Part shown: positions 60,125 through 64,000 of the stretch, in pieces
How positions within the stretch are numbered: position 1 is the stretch's first letter
Layout of the letters: each line of letters starts with the position of its first letter
DNA from: Streptomyces justiciae
GTDB taxonomy: Bacteria; Actinomycetota; Actinomycetes; Streptomycetales; Streptomycetaceae
Length of the DNA: 64,000 nucleotides
Assembly: GCF_015163075.1 (NCBI RefSeq)
Contig: NZ_JADDXU010000021.1
Coordinates: 1 to 64,000, forward strand
Direction: 5' to 3'
Notes under the pieces: model-generated
Told to the model about the DNA's origin: nothing
Seen by the model: only the letters and a program-made list of their open reading frames with translations
Databases searched by the model: none
Position numbers and translations under genes: made by a program

Positions 60125-60566
60125 CCGAATGACCGAACATTACCGTCGGTAAGGCGAATTACTGAGAGTTCAACGAATTGCCCCCTCCGTGAGAGAAGCG
60201 GAGGGGGCAATTCTCTATGGTTGAGCGCGGTACAGTTGGGGAAGCTGCTGCGCCTTCCATGCCACACGCATATGAGTACCTGCTCCACTTGCGACGAGAA
60301 GCAGCCAAAGTGTGCGGTTCTTTTGCGAGTTTTGCGCCTTTTATGGGGCCCGACTTGCCCTGAATTCGGGCGAATTCTCACTACATTCCGGACCCCGCAC
60401 GTCCAGAATTCTCGTCCGATTGACCTGTTGCAGACGGCAGTTGGACAGATACATTCAGCCGCGGTCGACGCGTTCCGGCGCACGCCCCCAATCCGTGGGG
60501 GGTGAGGTCTGACCCGGATCCGCGAAGTGTGGATCTGTGCAAGGGCCAGTAATAGGGGAGTTAGGC
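60125..60566 (+). promoter_or_regulatory. Intergenic region with cysO terminator and cold shock gene leader
   Basis: This 442-bp region begins with a small palindrome TTACC-GTC-GGTAA (60140-60152) and the terminator at 60176-60215. The remaining ~350 bp is AT-rich for this genome and likely holds the cold shock promoter and a long 5' leader, which is common for such genes. Short open frames here have no family resemblance I recognise. Confidence 0.5.
60176..60215 (+). terminator. Strong terminator after cysO
   Basis: A perfect 14-bp stem, AATTGCCCCCTCCG with CGGAGGGGGCAATT, and a 9-base loop lead into TTCTCT. The A and T flanks make it potentially bidirectional. Confidence 0.93.
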
Positions 60567-60770
60567 ATGGCTCAGGGCACCGTCAAGTGGTTCAACGCGG
60601 AGAAGGGGTACGGCTTCATCGCGGTCGACGGTGGTGCGGATGTTTTCGTCCACTACAGCGCGATCCAGATGGACGGGTACCGCACCCTGGAAGAAGGCCA
60701 GCGGGTGGAGTTCGAGATCTCGCAGGGCCAGAAGGGCCCGCAGGCCGACATGGTTCGCGTCACCGCCTGA
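60567..60770 (+). CDS. Cold shock protein (CspA/ScoF family)
   Basis: A 67-residue OB-fold nucleic acid chaperone with RNP1 KGYGFIAV and RNP2 VFVHYSAI motifs, full family length. AGGGGAG precedes the ATG by 7-8 bp. It lies between thrC-cysO and groEL, as in S. coelicolor. It melts RNA structure and acts as a transcription antiterminator; many copies exist in streptomycetes and not all are cold-induced. Confidence 0.97.
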   Translation: MAQGTVKWFNAEKGYGFIAVDGGADVFVHYSAIQMDGYRTLEEGQRVEFEISQGQKGPQADMVRVTA

Positions 60771-60808
60771 TCGCGCGACCGACCAAACCGCAAGCGACGT
60801 CTTCTGTT

Positions 60809-60844
60809 GAAGGGCTCGTACCTCGCGAGGGGTACGGGCCCTTC
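60809..60844 (+). terminator. Hairpin terminator after the cold shock gene
   Basis: A 14-bp stem with one G-T pair (60809-60822 with 60831-60844, GAAGGGCTCGTACC and GGTACGGGCCCTTC) and an 8-base loop. Confidence 0.8.
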
Positions 60845-60913
60845 GGCCTGTCCAGGCCCGGTCCAGGTCCGGCGGCGGGATGCCTGGTGGGGCTGCCCGA
60901 TCCCCGGGAGGCG

Positions 60914-62725
<1,812 letters not shown>

Positions 62726-62767
62726 TCACCCCGGGCCGCGAGGCCTGACGGTTGATCAACGTCCGTA

Positions 62768-62811
62768 CCGAGGGCGGCACTTCTCGCGAGAGCGGGGGGT
62801 GCCGCCCTCGG
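62768..62811. terminator. Bidirectional terminator between groEL and methyltransferase genes
   Basis: A perfect 13-bp stem, CCGAGGGCGGCAC with GTGCCGCCCTCGG, encloses an 18-base loop between two convergent genes. Confidence 0.85.
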
Positions 62812-62816
62812 GCGTT

Positions 62817-63479
62817 TCAGGCGTAGTGCGAGCCGACGGCGGGCTGCCCCGTGTAGTTGGGCCCGGCGTCGGGATCGGCACCGACGTACCGGAAGGGAAG
62901 GACGACGGACCGTCCGCCACGCAGGCTGAGCCGATGGCTGCGGGCGTCGTAGCGGAACCCGGCCGCGCGCAGCGCCGTCACCGCGGCCCGCCCGGCCGGT
63001 GATCCGTCCGGTCGCCGGACGGAGTCGGGGTCGAAGTGCGCCACCAGCAGGCCCTCGGGGGTGAGCCAGGAGGCGGCGCGGGCGAGGAGCCCGAGCTGGT
63101 CGCCCACGTAGTGCAGTCCGTGGACGCAGGTGATGAGGTCGTACGTCCGGATCGGCGTCCAGGTCGTCACGGAGGCGACGATCTCCTCCAGCGCGGGCGG
63201 GGCCGGTGTCGGCGCGAGCGGTCCCACCAGGTCCACGGCGGTGAGGACGGCGTCCTCGGGCAGCCGCGCCGCCGCCTCCCGCAGGGCCCGGCCTTCGCCG
63301 CTGCACAGGTCCAGCCAGGAGGGAGAAGGGCTGCCCGACAGCTCGTCCAGGGGGTCCAGGCCCAGTTCGCGGGCGTAACTGTTGACCCCGGTCAGGCCGC
63401 GCTCGCGGTTCATCGTGTTGTTGGCGACCACGGAGGACAGCTCCAGGTCCTGCGCGGTGAGCAGCGGGGGTTCGGGCAT
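62817..63479 (-). CDS. Class I SAM-dependent methyltransferase-like protein
   Basis: A 220-residue protein with SAM-binding motif I LDLCSGEGRALREAA, an acidic motif II end (VLTAVDLVGPL) and ITCVHGLHYVGD as motif IV. The N-terminus NNTMNRERGLTGVNSYARE is shared with uncharacterised streptomycete methyltransferases. Substrate unknown. The stop lies 5 bp from the shared terminator. Confidence 0.87.
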   Translation of the reverse strand: MPEPPLLTAQDLELSSVVANNTMNRERGLTGVNSYARELGLDPLDELSGSPSPSWLDLCSGEGRALREAAARLPEDAVLTAVDLVGPLAPTPAPPALEEIVASVTTWTPIRTYDLITCVHGLHYVGDQLGLLARAASWLTPEGLLVAHFDPDSVRRPDGSPAGRAAVTALRAAGFRYDARSHRLSLRGGRSVVLPFRYVGADPDAGPNYTGQPAVGSHYA

Positions 63480-63630
63480 GCGGTCATTGTCCTGTGCGGG
63501 CGGTGGCGGTGACCGTGGGCGGGATCACAGGGGCGGGAGGAAATGGAGGGGTGTACTGAGCGGTTGCTTACTGCGTAGTGTCCATGCGTATGCACATACC
63601 CGCTGGTACCCCACCGCTAGGAGCCCCCGC

Positions 63631-64000
63631 GTGACCGCCACCCCCACCCGTGCCGCCGAGATCCTCGCCCGGCCGATCGCGATCAACGGTCTGACCGTCC
63701 CGAACCGCATCGTGATGGCGCCGATGACCCGGATGTTCTCCCCGGGCGGCATCCCCGGCGCGGACGTGGCCTCGTACTACGCGCGCCGCGCGGCCGCGGG
63801 CGTCGGCCTGGTCGTCACCGAGGGGACGTTCGTCGGGCACGACTCGGCCGGGTACAGCGGCCGCGTCCCGCGTTTCCACGGCGAGGAGCAGCTCGCGGGC
63901 TGGCAGCGGGTCGCCGAGGAGGTGCACGCGGCGGGCGGCACGATCGTCCCGCAGCTGTGGCACATCGGCATGGTCCGCAAGGAGGGGCAGAACCCCGTCC
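63631..64000 (+). CDS. Old Yellow Enzyme family FMN-dependent ene-reductase (partial, 3' end outside window)
   Basis: The first 123 residues show the FMN barrel start: PIAINGLTVPNRIVMAPMTR, YYARRAAAGVGLVVTEGTFV and GTIVPQLWHIG, with QLWH as substrate/FMN contact. The GTG follows TAGGAG by 6-7 bp. These enzymes reduce activated C=C bonds with NAD(P)H. The gene runs off the right edge. Confidence 0.92.
   Translation, partial: MTATPTRAAEILARPIAINGLTVPNRIVMAPMTRMFSPGGIPGADVASYYARRAAAGVGLVVTEGTFVGHDSAGYSGRVPRFHGEEQLAGWQRVAEEVHAAGGTIVPQLWHIGMVRKEGQNPV

Noticed and set aside
60221-60512. Short open frames in the cold shock leader
   Set aside because: No ribosome site, codon bias or recognisable motif; AT-rich leader is a better explanation.

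Overview
The window is very GC-rich, with GTG starts, ATGA/TGATG overlaps and dense coding. It carries markers typical of Streptomyces: a SAM riboswitch ahead of thrC, an orphan groEL with CIRCE sites, nagK/nagA with DasR-like sites, a CdgB-like diguanylate cyclase, and StrR and large LuxR regulators. The right two thirds match, from memory, the S. coelicolor SCO428x-SCO4296 neighbourhood (cdgB, nagA, nagK, otsB/otsA, thrC, cold shock gene, groEL2). The organism is therefore almost certainly a Streptomyces, and a biosynthetic cluster abuts that core segment on the left.

Region 1 (1-28.4 kb) is the right part of a non-ribosomal peptide cluster. It opens inside an NRPS gene that reads C-A-T-C-A-T, then a condensation-like domain whose active site is HRxxxDD (the signature I associate with the glycopeptide-antibiotic X domain), then a decayed adenylation-domain remnant, then a thioesterase. 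A cytochrome P450 and a 3Fe-4S ferredoxin follow. Next come a lipoprotein plus MacA/MacB-like export operon, mbtH, an ABC exporter, a StrR-family activator, a large LuxR regulator, and hpgT-dpgA-dpgB-dpgC-dpgD, which makes 3,5-dihydroxyphenylglycine (Dpg). An alpha/beta hydrolase ends the cluster. Two perfect GTCCAA-N17-TTGGAC palindromes sit before mbtH and before hpgT. They match the box known for glycopeptide StrR regulators (Bbr/Dbv4). The simplest reading is a P450-modified, Dpg-containing peptide whose oxidation is organised by an X domain. No halogenase, glycosyltransferase or sulfotransferase lies in the window. The last two adenylation domains have the same, unassigned, pocket code, unlike vancomycin- or teicoplanin-type assembly lines.

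Region 2 (28.4-47 kb) holds mostly housekeeping or accessory genes: an APH(6)-like kinase, a rhomboid-like protein, an FAD oxidoreductase, a three-gene minus-strand operon (FAD oxidoreductase, quinone oxidoreductase, DHA2 transporter), a pentapeptide-repeat protein, a frameshifted small gene, a secreted M1 peptidase, an AfsR/LuxR-type ATPase regulator, a thermolysin-like M4 protease, acetyltransferases, TerD, ArfB, a SigJ-like ECF sigma factor and a flavin reductase.

Region 3 (47-64 kb) is conserved core: a diguanylate cyclase, nagK-nagA-pfkB under DasR-like sites and divergent from an orphan sugar-binding lipoprotein, trehalose-phosphate genes facing each other, a GpgS-like glycosyltransferase, the riboswitch-thrC-cysO unit, a cold shock gene, groEL, a methyltransferase and the start of an Old Yellow Enzyme gene. 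I saw no rRNA, tRNA, CRISPR array, insertion sequence or attachment site. Three copies of a dispersed Streptomyces intergenic repeat are present, and one has become the N-terminal coding sequence of nagA.
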